Source: Lacrimispora xylanolytica (GTDB lineage: Bacteria; Bacillota; Clostridia; Lachnospirales; Lachnospiraceae). From it: 64,000 bases of DNA. Position numbers and translations under genes: made by a program. Position 1 is the stretch's first letter. Each line of letters begins with the position of its first letter. The notes beneath the pieces were generated by a model. It had not been told where the DNA came from, did not search any database, and worked only from the letters and a program-made list of their open reading frames with translations. Positions 28,600 to 37,814 of the stretch are shown one piece after another. The DNA is taken from the NCBI RefSeq assembly GCF_026723765.1, contig NZ_CP113524.1, forward strand, positions 1,039,001 to 1,103,000. The letters are read 5' to 3'.

Positions 28600-30945
28600 A
28601 TGAAGGAAACGATGGCAGAAGAAATGAAGGAGCATCTGGAGACAAAGCTGCTCCCATTCTGGGAAGGGTTAAAGGATGAGGTGTATGGCGGCTATTACGG
28701 CTACGTGGGCCATGACCTTAAGGTGGATGAAAAGGCAGATAAGGGAGTTATCTTAAACAGCAGGATATTATGGTTCTTTTCCAATGCTTCTATGACTTTA
28801 AAGCGAAAAGACCTTCTGGAATATGCGGATCATAGTTTTCGGTTCCTAAAAAATTTCTGTCTGGACCGGGCAGAAGGAGGGGTGTACTGGTCGGTATCCT
28901 ACGATGGAAAGCCGGTGGACCGGACAAAACACACCTATAATCAGGCATTTGCCGTCTACGCCCTTTCCTCCTATTATGATGCCTCTGGGCAGCCAGAGGC
29001 GTTGGGCCTTGCTTACGATCTTTTTGACCAGATCGAGCATTCCTTCCGGTCTTTAGATGGTTATGGGGAAGCTTACGATGCTTCCTTCCACCCTATCAGT
29101 AATGATAAGCTTTCAGAGCACGGAGTTATGGCAGAAAGAACCATGAACACGCTGCTTCATCTGCTGGAGGCGTATACAGAGCTTTACCGTGTAGACCATG
29201 CTCCCAGAGTGGCAAAAACCCTAAGGCATCTTTTAGATGTATTTGAAAGCCATGTGTTTCATTCCGAAAAAAAGAGGCTGGAGGTATTTTTTGACAATGA
29301 CTGGAAATCTCTTTTAGATCTTCATTCCTATGGTCATGACATAGAGGCTTCCTGGCTCATTGACCGTTGTACTGAAATGCTGGGAGATTTGGAGTATCAA
29401 AAGAGAATGGAGCCATTGACCAGAATGCTGGCAGAACAGGTCTATGAGCTGGCTTATAAAGACCATAGCCTATTAAATGAATGTGAAAATGGCAGAGCGG
29501 ATGAAGACCGGATCTGGTGGGTTCAGGCAGAGGGCGTGGTGGGATTTTTAAATGCCTCTAAGAAGCAGCCGGAGGATTCCAGGTTTCTTAAAGCCGCAGA
29601 GGATATGTGGAGCTACATAAAGAACCGGCTGGTGGACCAAAGACCTGGGTCAGAATGGTTTTACCGGATTTGTGGAGGGGAAGCACCTTCCGGTGACGAT
29701 CCTCTGGTGGAGCCTTGGAAATGCCCTTACCACAATGGAAGGATGTGCATGGAAGCCATAAAGAGACTTGGCATCCTTCACCCGCGGTATGAAGTGGAAA
29801 AAAACAGACAGGAGCAGTTAATTGGCAGGAGGAATGAAAAGACGGATTGGTATAATGGCATCTTAGACCGGTATAAATACCCGGTCCTGACCAGGGACCA
29901 TGTGCCTCTTACCTGGAGATATGATGTTAACTGGAACACCAATCCTTATTTCATGGAGCGTCTCGGTATCAATGCAGTGATGAATGCGGGGGCCATTGAA
30001 TTAAATGGAATGTATTATCTCATTGCAAGGGTGGAAGGAAATGACCGGAAGTCATTTTTTGCGGTAGCAGAAAGCAAGAATGGAATTGATGGTTTCCGTT
30101 TCTTAGAAGAACCGGTCACCCTTCCTGACACTTGCCCGGAAGAAACTAATGTGTATGATATGAGGCTGACAAAGCATGAGGACGGCTGGATTTACGGAGT
30201 ATTCTGCTCAGAAAGCCACGACTCGACTTCTTCTGATTTATCAAGAGCAGTGGCCCAGGCAGGTATTGTCAGAACAAAGGATTTAAAAACCTGGGAGCGG
30301 CTTGATAATCTTAAAACGCTTCGTTCCCCCCAGCAGCGCAATGTCATGCTCCACCCTGAGTTTGTAGAGGGCTGTTACGGGTTTTATACAAGACCCATGG
30401 ATGACTTTATTGAGACTGGAAGCGGCGGTGGAATTGGCTTTGGCCTTTGCAAAGATATCTGCCACGGAGTGATAGACGAAGAGATTATCACCAGCAGACG
30501 CCGTTATCATACTATAACAGAAGCAAAAAATGGAGCAGGGGCTGTTCCCATAAAAACACCGGCAGGCTGGATCCATATCGCTCACGGCGTCAGGAATACG
30601 GCAGCAGGGCTCAGATATGTTCTCTATGCCTTTGCAACGGATTTAAAAGAGCCATCTAAAGTCATAGCAGAGCCATCTGGCCTTCTACTTGGACCAAGAG
30701 GAGAGGAACGGGTAGGAGATGTCTCCAATGTGGTATTTACCAATGGGGCAATTGTTCGTGAAAATGGAGAAGTATATCTTTATTATGCCTCTTCAGATAC
30801 CAGAATCCATGTGGCTGTCACCACTGTGGAGAAGCTAATGGATTATGTGTTTTCTACGCCTTTGGACCCTTTAAGGAGTGCGGATTGTGTGAGGCAGAGA
30901 ATTGCCCTGATTCACAAAAATAAGGAGCTGATTAGGTATGAATGA
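28600..30945 (+). CDS. Fused cellobiose/mannobiose 2-epimerase and GH130 mannosylglucose phosphorylase
   Basis: A 781-residue two-domain protein. Residues ~1-395 are an AGE/cellobiose-2-epimerase (alpha/alpha)6 barrel. GHDIEASWL supplies His246, Glu249 and Trp252, WWVQAE supplies Trp307 and Glu311, and His378 is in CPYHNGRM, matching the catalytic set of known cellobiose 2-epimerases. Residues ~412-781 are GH130 with Asp520 in [16 protein letters not shown], the GH130_1 pattern of 4-O-beta-mannosyl-glucose phosphorylase. The first domain would turn mannobiose into mannosyl-glucose; the second would split it with phosphate into mannose-1-phosphate and glucose. These are usually separate proteins. 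The reading frame is continuous, with no stop or shift at the junction. Confidence 0.9.
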   Translation: MKETMAEEMKEHLETKLLPFWEGLKDEVYGGYYGYVGHDLKVDEKADKGVILNSRILWFFSNASMTLKRKDLLEYADHSFRFLKNFCLDRAEGGVYWSVSYDGKPVDRTKHTYNQAFAVYALSSYYDASGQPEALGLAYDLFDQIEHSFRSLDGYGEAYDASFHPISNDKLSEHGVMAERTMNTLLHLLEAYTELYRVDHAPRVAKTLRHLLDVFESHVFHSEKKRLEVFFDNDWKSLLDLHSYGHDIEASWLIDRCTEMLGDLEYQKRMEPLTRMLAEQVYELAYKDHSLLNECENGRADEDRIWWVQAEGVVGFLNASKKQPEDSRFLKAAEDMWSYIKNRLVDQRPGSEWFYRICGGEAPSGDDPLVEPWKCPYHNGRMCMEAIKRLGILHPRYEVEKNRQEQLIGRRNEKTDWYNGILDRYKYPVLTRDHVPLTWRYDVNWNTNPYFMERLGINAVMNAGAIELNGMYYLIARVEGNDRKSFFAVAESKNGIDGFRFLEEPVTLPDTCPEETNVYDMRLTKHEDGWIYGVFCSESHDSTSSDLSRAVAQAGIVRTKDLKTWERLDNLKTLRSPQQRNVMLHPEFVEGCYGFYTRPMDDFIETGSGGGIGFGLCKDICHGVIDEEIITSRRRYHTITEAKNGAGAVPIKTPAGWIHIAHGVRNTAAGLRYVLYAFATDLKEPSKVIAEPSGLLLGPRGEERVGDVSNVVFTNGAIVRENGEVYLYYASSDTRIHVAVTTVEKLMDYVFSTPLDPLRSADCVRQRIALIHKNKELIRYE

Positions 30946-32008
30946 GAAGCTGTTTCTAAAAGCGGACCACCCCTTTTTACAGTACTGCGGCAGAATCGGA
31001 AGGGATGACAAGGGGCGGCCGGAATTTATTTATCCCTGCAGTTTTGTAAGGCTGGAATTTATAGGAGCCTCTGTTGAAGTGGAACTGGAGAACCATTCCG
31101 TATACTGGGATAATTACATTGGCTGGATTCTAGATGGAGACCAACAAAAAGCAAAACTTCCCAGGGAAGGAAAAACCAGTCTGTGTCTGGGAAAGGAACT
31201 GGGAGAGGGCAGGCACAGCCTGTTGCTGTTCAAGCGTCAGGATTCCTGCCATACCATTTCCTTAGAGGGGTTCCTACTGCCAGAGGGTGGTTTTCTCGTG
31301 GAACCAGAGCCTCTGCCCAAACGGAGAATTGAGGTTTACGGGGATTCTGTCAGTGCAGGAGAAGTATCAGAGGCCACTGATTATGTGGGAAAAGCAGATC
31401 CGGTTCATCAGGGAGAGTACTCCAATAGCTGGTACTCTTATGCCTGGATGACGGCAAGAAAGCTTCATGCCTTGATCCATAACATCTCCCAGGGCGGAAT
31501 TGCCCTTAGAAATGGAACTGGCTGGTTTGAAGCTCCAAGGCCCATTGGTATGGAGTGGGTCTATGATAAGGTTCAATACCAACCGACCATAGGAAGAACC
31601 AGCCTATGGGATTTTAAGGCCTATCAACCTCATGTGGTCATCATCGCTCTGGGACAAAATGACAGCCACCCAATGGATTTTATGAAGGAAGATTATGATG
31701 GTCAGAAAGCAATGGAATGGAAGGCCCACTACACCTGTTTCATTCAGAAGTTAAGAGAGCTCTATCCACAGGCATATCTAATCCTGACCACAACCATACT
31801 CTGCCATCACCATAACTGGGACAGGGCAATAGAAGAGGTATGGGGCACACTTAAGGATGACCGTGTATCTCATTTTCTTTATAAGAGAAACGGTTGTGGA
31901 ACTCAGGGACATATCAGGATTCCGGAATCAGAGGAAATGGCCGGAGAGCTGTCGGAGTATATCAATGGTTTAGGAGAAGAAATCTGGCGGGATGAATCTC
32001 AGGTTTGA
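30938..32008 (+). CDS. CE2-type carbohydrate acetyl esterase
   Basis: A 356-residue protein with an N-terminal beta-sandwich (~1-120, with [18 protein letters not shown]) and a C-terminal SGNH hydrolase domain. The nucleophile Ser137 is in VYGDSVSAG, a block III-like GQNDSH is present, and His325 is in [14 protein letters not shown]. This is the CE2 layout. There is no signal peptide, so it acts on imported oligosaccharides. In a mannan locus it would remove acetyl groups before epimerisation and phosphorolysis. Its ATG overlaps the previous gene's stop (ATGAATGA) by eight bases. Confidence 0.87.
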   Translation: MNEKLFLKADHPFLQYCGRIGRDDKGRPEFIYPCSFVRLEFIGASVEVELENHSVYWDNYIGWILDGDQQKAKLPREGKTSLCLGKELGEGRHSLLLFKRQDSCHTISLEGFLLPEGGFLVEPEPLPKRRIEVYGDSVSAGEVSEATDYVGKADPVHQGEYSNSWYSYAWMTARKLHALIHNISQGGIALRNGTGWFEAPRPIGMEWVYDKVQYQPTIGRTSLWDFKAYQPHVVIIALGQNDSHPMDFMKEDYDGQKAMEWKAHYTCFIQKLRELYPQAYLILTTTILCHHHNWDRAIEEVWGTLKDDRVSHFLYKRNGCGTQGHIRIPESEEMAGELSEYINGLGEEIWRDESQV

Positions 32009-32032
32009 TGGTCATTTGATGGAGAGCAGATT

Positions 32033-33730
32033 ATGACATATATAGATCAGTATGAATATTGGTGTACCAGTCCTTTGTTTTCCCATGAAATAAAAAAAGA
32101 GCTGGAAGCGATCAGAAATAAGAAAGAAGAAATCAGGAATCGCTTTTCAAAGGAATTGGAATTTGGCACCGGAGGAATCAGAGGAGTTATGGGGGCCGGA
32201 ACCAACCGGATGAACCGGTATACGGTGGCGAGGGTGACTCAGGGACTAGCCAATTATCTTAAAGAGAATGGAAAATGGGAAAAGGGCGTTGGTATCGCCT
32301 ATGATTCCAGACATATGTCCAGGGAATTTGCCGAGGAGACAGCCAGATGCCTGGCTGGAAACCAGATTCCGGTCTACTTGTTTTCCAGACTGACGCCTAC
32401 TCCCTTACTTTCATTTTCTATTTTAAGCCTTTCTCTTGCCGCTGGTATTGTGATCACAGCCAGCCATAATCCACCGGAATACAACGGATATAAGGTATAC
32501 TGGGACGATGGGGCCCAGATTACTTATCCAAAGGACGAGGAAATAGGACGATGTATCACCGGGATAAAGGATTACGGTTCCATCAAGAGACTTTCAATGG
32601 AAGAGGCAGAAGAAAAGGGACTGCTTCATTGGCTGGGAGATGAGCTGGAGGATGAGTATATAAAGGAAATGGAAGAATGGGTATCATCTCCCAAGGCTTT
32701 ATTACAGGCCGCAAGTAAAGTGAATATTGTATACACGCCTCTTCATGGCACCGGGAATCTGCCGGTACGGCGATTGTTATCCCATCTGGGATTTACCAAT
32801 GTGTTTACTGTTGAGGAGCAGATGGAACCAGACGGTGATTTTAAAACAGTAAAGACCCCGAACCCGGAAGAAGAAAGTGCCTTTGTGCTGGCTCTTAAGC
32901 TTGCAAAAAAAGCAGACGCTGATCTTGTTCTGGCTACGGACCCTGATGGAGACCGTATGGGTGTTTATGTAAGGGATGACCAAACCGGTAAGTACTGCCG
33001 TTTGACCGGGAATATGACCGGAATACTCATATGCAATTATCTTCTCTCAAGGAGAAAGGAAACAGGAAACCTCCCTTTAAACGGTGCCGTAATAAAAACC
33101 ATTGTAACCACACAAATGGCAAGACCTCTGGCAGAGAAGTATAAAATGAAGCTGATTGAGGTTTTAACCGGGTTTAAGTACATAGGAGAGCAGATAAAAT
33201 TCTTTGAAGAATCTGAGGAATTTACCTACCAGTTTGGCTTTGAGGAAAGCTGCGGCTGCCTGGTGGAGACCTGTGTCAGAGATAAGGACGCCATTTCAGC
33301 GGTCATGGTCTTGTGCGAGGCCGCGGCCTATTATAAGACAAAGGGCAGTTCTCTCTGGGAAGAATTAAATCAGCTATATGAAGAATTTGGCTATTATCAG
33401 GAGTGTCTGGAATCTGTAACCTTAAAAGGAGAAGATGGTCTGGCTCAAATGAATAAAATCATGGAGACCTTCCGAATCCATTCACCCGTTAGAGCAGGCG
33501 GATTTAAAATAATAAAAAAGGAAGATTATGAAACAGGAGAAGGGATATCAGAACGGTTCCCCAAGTCAAATGTATTACGCTTCCTCTTATCGGAGGATGC
33601 CTGGTTTGCCATCAGACCTTCTGGAACGGAGCCTAAAATCAAGTTTTATTTTGGAGTAAAAGGAAAATCATTTCAGGATGCAGACGAAAAGCTAAAAAGA
33701 TTAAAGAAAGATATTTTAACCAGCATATAA
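32033..33730 (+). CDS. Alpha-D-phosphohexomutase (phosphomannomutase/phosphoglucomutase)
   Basis: A 565-residue four-domain mutase. The catalytic phosphoserine Ser144 is in VITASHNPPEYNGYKVYW. The metal loop is DLVLATDPDGDRMGV. The sugar-specificity loop is FGFEESCGCLV, and the phosphate-binding loop is AIRPSGTEPKIKFY. In this operon it should convert mannose-1-phosphate from the phosphorylases into mannose-6-phosphate. The DNA does not tell whether it also takes glucose phosphates. It starts 24 bases after the esterase gene. Confidence 0.92.
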   Translation: MTYIDQYEYWCTSPLFSHEIKKELEAIRNKKEEIRNRFSKELEFGTGGIRGVMGAGTNRMNRYTVARVTQGLANYLKENGKWEKGVGIAYDSRHMSREFAEETARCLAGNQIPVYLFSRLTPTPLLSFSILSLSLAAGIVITASHNPPEYNGYKVYWDDGAQITYPKDEEIGRCITGIKDYGSIKRLSMEEAEEKGLLHWLGDELEDEYIKEMEEWVSSPKALLQAASKVNIVYTPLHGTGNLPVRRLLSHLGFTNVFTVEEQMEPDGDFKTVKTPNPEEESAFVLALKLAKKADADLVLATDPDGDRMGVYVRDDQTGKYCRLTGNMTGILICNYLLSRRKETGNLPLNGAVIKTIVTTQMARPLAEKYKMKLIEVLTGFKYIGEQIKFFEESEEFTYQFGFEESCGCLVETCVRDKDAISAVMVLCEAAAYYKTKGSSLWEELNQLYEEFGYYQECLESVTLKGEDGLAQMNKIMETFRIHSPVRAGGFKIIKKEDYETGEGISERFPKSNVLRFLLSEDAWFAIRPSGTEPKIKFYFGVKGKSFQDADEKLKRLKKDILTSI

Positions 33731-33743
33731 AAGGGGGAGAAGG

Positions 33744-34895
33744 ATGACATTACGTGGGATTCACTTGGAGAATCCAAGAGATATCATTCAGGCTGTTAAA
33801 AGGGTAAAAGAGGAAAAGCATGGGGTGCTGGCATTTCTTGGCGGTTCCATTACTCAGGGTTCCTTAGCCACAAAACCAGAAACCTGTTATGCTTATCTTG
33901 TATATGAGTGGTGGAAGAAAACATATCCTGATGCAAGTTTTACCTACATCAATGCTGGAATTGGGGGGACCAATTCCTTATTCGGTGCAGCCAGAGTTGA
34001 GGAAGATGTCCTTTCCTGTAATCCGGATTTTCTGATTCTTGATTTTTCGGTCAATGATGACAATACGGATTTTTTCATGGAAACATATGAAAGCCTGATT
34101 GTGCGTATTTTATCCCACTCTAAAAGGCCTGGAGTCATGGCTTTGTGCAATGCCTTTTATGAAGATGGAAGCTCGGCATTTGAGCGTCATAAGAAAGTGC
34201 TGGACCACTATTCCATCCCTTATGTTTCCGTAAGGGAAACTCTTTATCAGGATATATTAGACGGTAAGACAGCCATAAAAGATATAACTCCCGACGGGCT
34301 TCATCCCAATGACGAGGGACATAAAAAAATCGCTGATTTAATCACCATGGCGTTGGAGGAAATAAAAGGAATGGAGCCTGTATCCTCAGAGGAAACAGGT
34401 CAAGCCAATATACCAGTACCCCTAACTCCGTGCAGCTACCAATATGCCAGCCGAATCCAAAACAACATAACTCCGTTTCAGTGCAGGGGCTTTCTACCCG
34501 ATGATTCTGTTAAATGCGGGGTAACCGATGTCTTTAAAAGAGGCTGGATCAGCCGACGCATGGGGGATCGTATTGTTTTTGAGACGGAAGGCAGCTGTCT
34601 TTTGGTACAATACCGAAGAACCATAAAGAGACCTGCGCCAGTGGCAGCAGCCTATGTTGATGGAGACAGGGATCATGGCGTGATTCTGGATGGAAACTTC
34701 GATGAGGAGTGGGGAGACTGTCTGGCTCTGACCACTCTCCTTCATCACGGAAAGCCGGGAAAGCATCTAGTAGAAATTAAGATTCTAAAAGGAGTGGAGG
34801 AAGAGGAAACGCTATTTTATCTGGTATCCATCATACAGTCTGGATCGGAACTTGAATTAAATACGCCCATGGACAGACACTCCCCGATGCAGTAA
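33744..34895 (+). CDS. SGNH esterase with C-terminal beta domain (CE17-like)
   Basis: A 383-residue protein. The N-terminal ~210 residues are an SGNH hydrolase: Ser35 in LGGSITQG, an INAGIGGTNSLFGAARV block, FSVNDD, and the Asp184/His187 dyad in PDGLHPNDEGH. Residues ~225-383 form a beta-rich domain resembling the CBM35-like part of CE17 mannan 2-O-acetylesterases. There is no signal peptide. Known CE2/CE17 pairs act together to clear all acetyl positions on mannan oligosaccharides, and both are in this operon. The CE17 label is from architecture and context. Confidence 0.8.
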   Translation: MTLRGIHLENPRDIIQAVKRVKEEKHGVLAFLGGSITQGSLATKPETCYAYLVYEWWKKTYPDASFTYINAGIGGTNSLFGAARVEEDVLSCNPDFLILDFSVNDDNTDFFMETYESLIVRILSHSKRPGVMALCNAFYEDGSSAFERHKKVLDHYSIPYVSVRETLYQDILDGKTAIKDITPDGLHPNDEGHKKIADLITMALEEIKGMEPVSSEETGQANIPVPLTPCSYQYASRIQNNITPFQCRGFLPDDSVKCGVTDVFKRGWISRRMGDRIVFETEGSCLLVQYRRTIKRPAPVAAAYVDGDRDHGVILDGNFDEEWGDCLALTTLLHHGKPGKHLVEIKILKGVEEEETLFYLVSIIQSGSELELNTPMDRHSPMQ

Positions 34896-35119
34896 GATGG
34901 CAGTTCAGGCAGCACTTCAAATTGATGTTGCACTTTCAGGTAAGGCACCTGACGGAACGGTGAATCAGCCGGGATCGGGTAACTGATAAAATTTGATTGG
35001 TGAAATTGTGAAATTTATTTGTCAATCAGAAAAGTATTTACAGTTTTCTTACGGTTTCCCGGTTTCATTGCCAATTTTTTACAATTAATTTACATATCTT
35101 TACGGATACCTAAACTTTG

Positions 35120-35148
35120 TTGACTTGAAACCGATCCAGTTATATACT
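35120..35148 (+). promoter_or_regulatory. Sigma-A promoter of the cell-wall-binding-repeat gene
   Basis: TTGACT (35120-35125), a 17-base spacer and TATACT (35143-35148). The 298-base gap 34896-35193 otherwise holds an AT-rich stretch with no supported gene. Confidence 0.8.
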
Positions 35149-35193
35149 CTAGGCAAATCCAAATGCTAATGCATTGATAAGGAGGTCAAACCT

Positions 35194-35649
35194 ATGAAAA
35201 AAAAGTATTTAGTAGTTACAGCACTATCTATGGCTTTATCGATAGGAAGCGCGATGTCTTCATTTGCGGCAGGATTTGTCACCACACCACAGGGAGTAAA
35301 GTACCAGTGGGGATCAGGGGATTATTGTACCAATAACTGGGTCAATTATAAAAGCCATTGGTTTTTCTTTGGCAATGACCAGCTTATGCGTACCGGGTGG
35401 ATTCAAAGAGATAATACCTGGTATTATGCGTCTGATACCGGAGAGCTTCAGGGCGGAATTATGAAGATCAATGACAATGTCTATTACTTCAACACCAGTA
35501 CCCTAAAAATGATGACTGGTCTAATTGATTACAACGGCAGTACACATTATTTTACGGAAAATGGAACCACAGACGGTGGTCCATACGTCTACACAGAATG
35601 GAACAGTGACGGATCCATCAGACGAGGTAAGAAGTTCCCTGTTCGTTAA
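35194..35649 (+). CDS. Small secreted protein with cell-wall-binding repeats
   Basis: A 151-residue protein with a cleavable signal peptide (MKKKYLVVTALSMALSIGSAMSSFAA, AxA-type site). The mature part has aromatic/glycine repeats of the choline-binding/CW_binding type: KSHWFFFGNDQLMRTGWIQR, DNTWYYASDTGELQGGIMKI, NDNVYYFNTSTLKMMTGLID and GSTHYFTENGTTDGG. No catalytic domain is attached, so it is probably a stand-alone wall-attached or surface-coating protein. AAGGAGG precedes the ATG. The gene has its own promoter. Confidence 0.82.
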   Translation: MKKKYLVVTALSMALSIGSAMSSFAAGFVTTPQGVKYQWGSGDYCTNNWVNYKSHWFFFGNDQLMRTGWIQRDNTWYYASDTGELQGGIMKINDNVYYFNTSTLKMMTGLIDYNGSTHYFTENGTTDGGPYVYTEWNSDGSIRRGKKFPVR

Positions 35650-35692
35650 ACGGGACGCAAAGCCTCTTCATATAATTTGTTAAAGTAGATGC

Positions 35693-35739
35693 AAAAAAAG
35701 AACCTTGGTCTGTCTTTAAAGACATTTCCAAGGTTCTTT
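35693..35739 (-). terminator. Terminator of the leftward BMP transporter operon
   Basis: AAAGAACCTTGG (35697-35708) pairs with CCAAGGTTCTTT (35728-35739). Read leftward the stem is followed by seven T (A-run 35693-35699). It may also stop rightward transcripts. Confidence 0.85.
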
Positions 35740-35754
35740 CCCTATTATAATTTA

Positions 35755-36708
35755 CTATCTTTGTCCTTTATCATAAGGAATACCCTCTGCCTTAGGAGCC
35801 TGAGAGTTTCTGGAGGTAAAGATCAGTACGATCAGTGTAATGATATATGGCACCATCTTGTAGAAGTAGCTTGGAATGCCCAGGGAATGTAAAAATGGGA
35901 TTCCGGAGTAAGCAGATGCCACAGCCTTCATCAGTCCAAAGAACAGGGAGGCAAACATAATGTTTACCGGCTTCCACTGTCCGAAGATGAGTACAGCCAG
36001 TGCCAGGAAGCCGTAACCGGCCACATCGGCGTTAAAGTTGGTGGAGGTGGGAACTACAAAGACAAGTCCTCCAAGTCCGCCCAGAGCGCCAGATATGAGT
36101 ACTCCGGCATACTGCATATGGTACACGTTGATTCCTGCTGCATCAGCCGCCTGAGGGTGCTCACCGCAGGAACGAAGGCGAAGTCCAAATCTTGTCTTAT
36201 AAAGCACCACATAAGAGAGAATAAAGATAGCAATTCCAATATAAGTGGTAATGTATGCATTCTGGAACAGGAGAGGTCCGATAAACGGAATCTTACCTAA
36301 CACTGGAACAGAGACGATACGGAAGGTGTTGCTAAAAGGTACCTGCTGAACGCCCTGAATGACACGTGCTACGAAGATAGCGAATGCGGGAGCGAACATA
36401 TTAAGAGCAGTACCACTGATAACCTGATCGGATTTCATGTTAATGGAAGCATAGGCATGGAACAGAGAAAATACCATTCCAGTTGCCATGGAGATCACTG
36501 CAGCGATGATAAGCTGGCTCTGACCGCTCATGCTGGACCCTGTAAGGCTTAAAAACAGAACTCCTGTAAATGCGCCCATGGTCATAATTCCTTCCAAAGC
36601 GATGTTAATGATACCGCTTCGCTCAGAGAACATGGCACCTAAGGCAACGATCATAAGAGGGATCATGAAATACATGGTCTGCTGAAAGATAAAGTAAACT
36701 ACATTCAT
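35755..36708 (-). CDS. Nucleoside-type ABC transporter permease 2
   Basis: A 317-residue membrane protein of the BPD_transp_2 family with about eight to ten segments. It carries the family loop RLRSCGEHPQAADAAGINVYHMQY and an ALGAMFSERSGIINIALEGIM start typical of BmpA-linked (NupQ-like) permeases. It overlaps the preceding permease gene by four bases and is the last gene of the leftward operon. Confidence 0.9.
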   Translation of the reverse strand: MNVVYFIFQQTMYFMIPLMIVALGAMFSERSGIINIALEGIMTMGAFTGVLFLSLTGSSMSGQSQLIIAAVISMATGMVFSLFHAYASINMKSDQVISGTALNMFAPAFAIFVARVIQGVQQVPFSNTFRIVSVPVLGKIPFIGPLLFQNAYITTYIGIAIFILSYVVLYKTRFGLRLRSCGEHPQAADAAGINVYHMQYAGVLISGALGGLGGLVFVVPTSTNFNADVAGYGFLALAVLIFGQWKPVNIMFASLFFGLMKAVASAYSGIPFLHSLGIPSYFYKMVPYIITLIVLIFTSRNSQAPKAEGIPYDKGQR

Positions 36709-37814
36709 GATTTCTTTCCTCCTTCCCTGGACTGTTCTGAGGTGGTTGTTTTTCTGCCGCTTAGTTTGCTGATCAGCAGCTTGACCATTAAGGCAAAGGC
36801 ACTGAAGTAGATAATAACGGCTACGATGATATCAATAATTTCGGTTGAAAATTCAAATAGCTGGAGATAAAATCCCCCGGCTGTTAAGTAAGCAATAAAG
36901 ATACCGGAGAAAAGGATTCCGATGGGGTTATTAAGAGCAAGAAGAGCAACAGAGATTCCGGTAAAGCCTTCAGAAGGCAGTACATCCTTAATCTCAATAT
37001 GCTTACCGGTTCCTGCCAGATATAATAATCCGCCTGCCAGTCCTGCAATGGCACCTGCGATCATCATGGAAAGGATAATGCTCTTTTTCTCGTTAATACC
37101 CGCATATTTGCTGGCATCCCGGTTAAAGCCTACTGCCTTTAGCTCATAGCCGAAGGTTGTCTTATTTAAGATCAGCCAGATTAATATAACGACTAAGATT
37201 GCAATGATAATGCCTCCGTTTACACTGGAGCCCGGGAAAATCTTATCAAGACCCATCTTAGGAATGTTGGCTGTGACTGCAACATTACGGGATTCGTTCC
37301 TCAGATTGTTAAACAGCGGCTTATAGCTTTTTACGATCCAGTTTACCAGATACATTCCGGTGTAGTTCATCATAATAGAAGCAATTACTTCATTCACATT
37401 GAAATAAGCTTTTAAAAGACCTGGCACCAGTCCCCATAAAGCGCCAAATAAAACGCTGGTCAAAAGGGCTGCGATCCAGTGAACCGGACCTAATGAGGTG
37501 AACATGATTCCAACGTATACCGCACCAAAGGCGCCCATGATAAACTGTCCGGGGGTTCCAATATTAAAGAGTCCTGTTTTAAAGGCGAACCCTACGGAAA
37601 GACCGGTTAAGATAATGGGAGTGGCATAGTAAAAGACCTGACCAACTCCTTTTGCACCATGGGTAAATGCACCGGTTAAAATGGTAGCAAAGCCCGGAAG
37701 TGCCTGTTTTGAATTACAGAAGAACAGGACAATAAGACCTACAATAAGTCCTAAAACAATGGCAAAAATGGAAGAGAGTATGCCTGTGTAATTCTTGGTT
37801 GATTTCTGTTTCAT
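36705..37814 (-). CDS. Nucleoside-type ABC transporter permease 1
   Basis: A 369-residue permease with an LKAVGFNRDASKYAGINEKK coupling loop and a GLSVGFAFKTGLFNIGTPGQF segment, matching NupP-like components of BMP transporters. It overlaps the ATPase gene by four bases (37811-37814) and the next permease by four bases, so all three are translationally coupled. The C-terminal tail is basic and hydrophilic. Confidence 0.9.
   Translation of the reverse strand: MKQKSTKNYTGILSSIFAIVLGLIVGLIVLFFCNSKQALPGFATILTGAFTHGAKGVGQVFYYATPIILTGLSVGFAFKTGLFNIGTPGQFIMGAFGAVYVGIMFTSLGPVHWIAALLTSVLFGALWGLVPGLLKAYFNVNEVIASIMMNYTGMYLVNWIVKSYKPLFNNLRNESRNVAVTANIPKMGLDKIFPGSSVNGGIIIAILVVILIWLILNKTTFGYELKAVGFNRDASKYAGINEKKSIILSMMIAGAIAGLAGGLLYLAGTGKHIEIKDVLPSEGFTGISVALLALNNPIGILFSGIFIAYLTAGGFYLQLFEFSTEIIDIIVAVIIYFSAFALMVKLLISKLSGRKTTTSEQSREGGKKS

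Noticed and set aside
28600-30945. The epimerase-GH130 gene as two genes merged by a frameshift
   Set aside because: The frame is continuous, the linker has ordinary codons, and no ribosome site or start codon with good spacing was seen at the junction near 29830.
34897-34986. 29-codon frame after the CE17-like gene
   Set aside because: No ribosome site, no recognisable motif, and too short to tell from chance.
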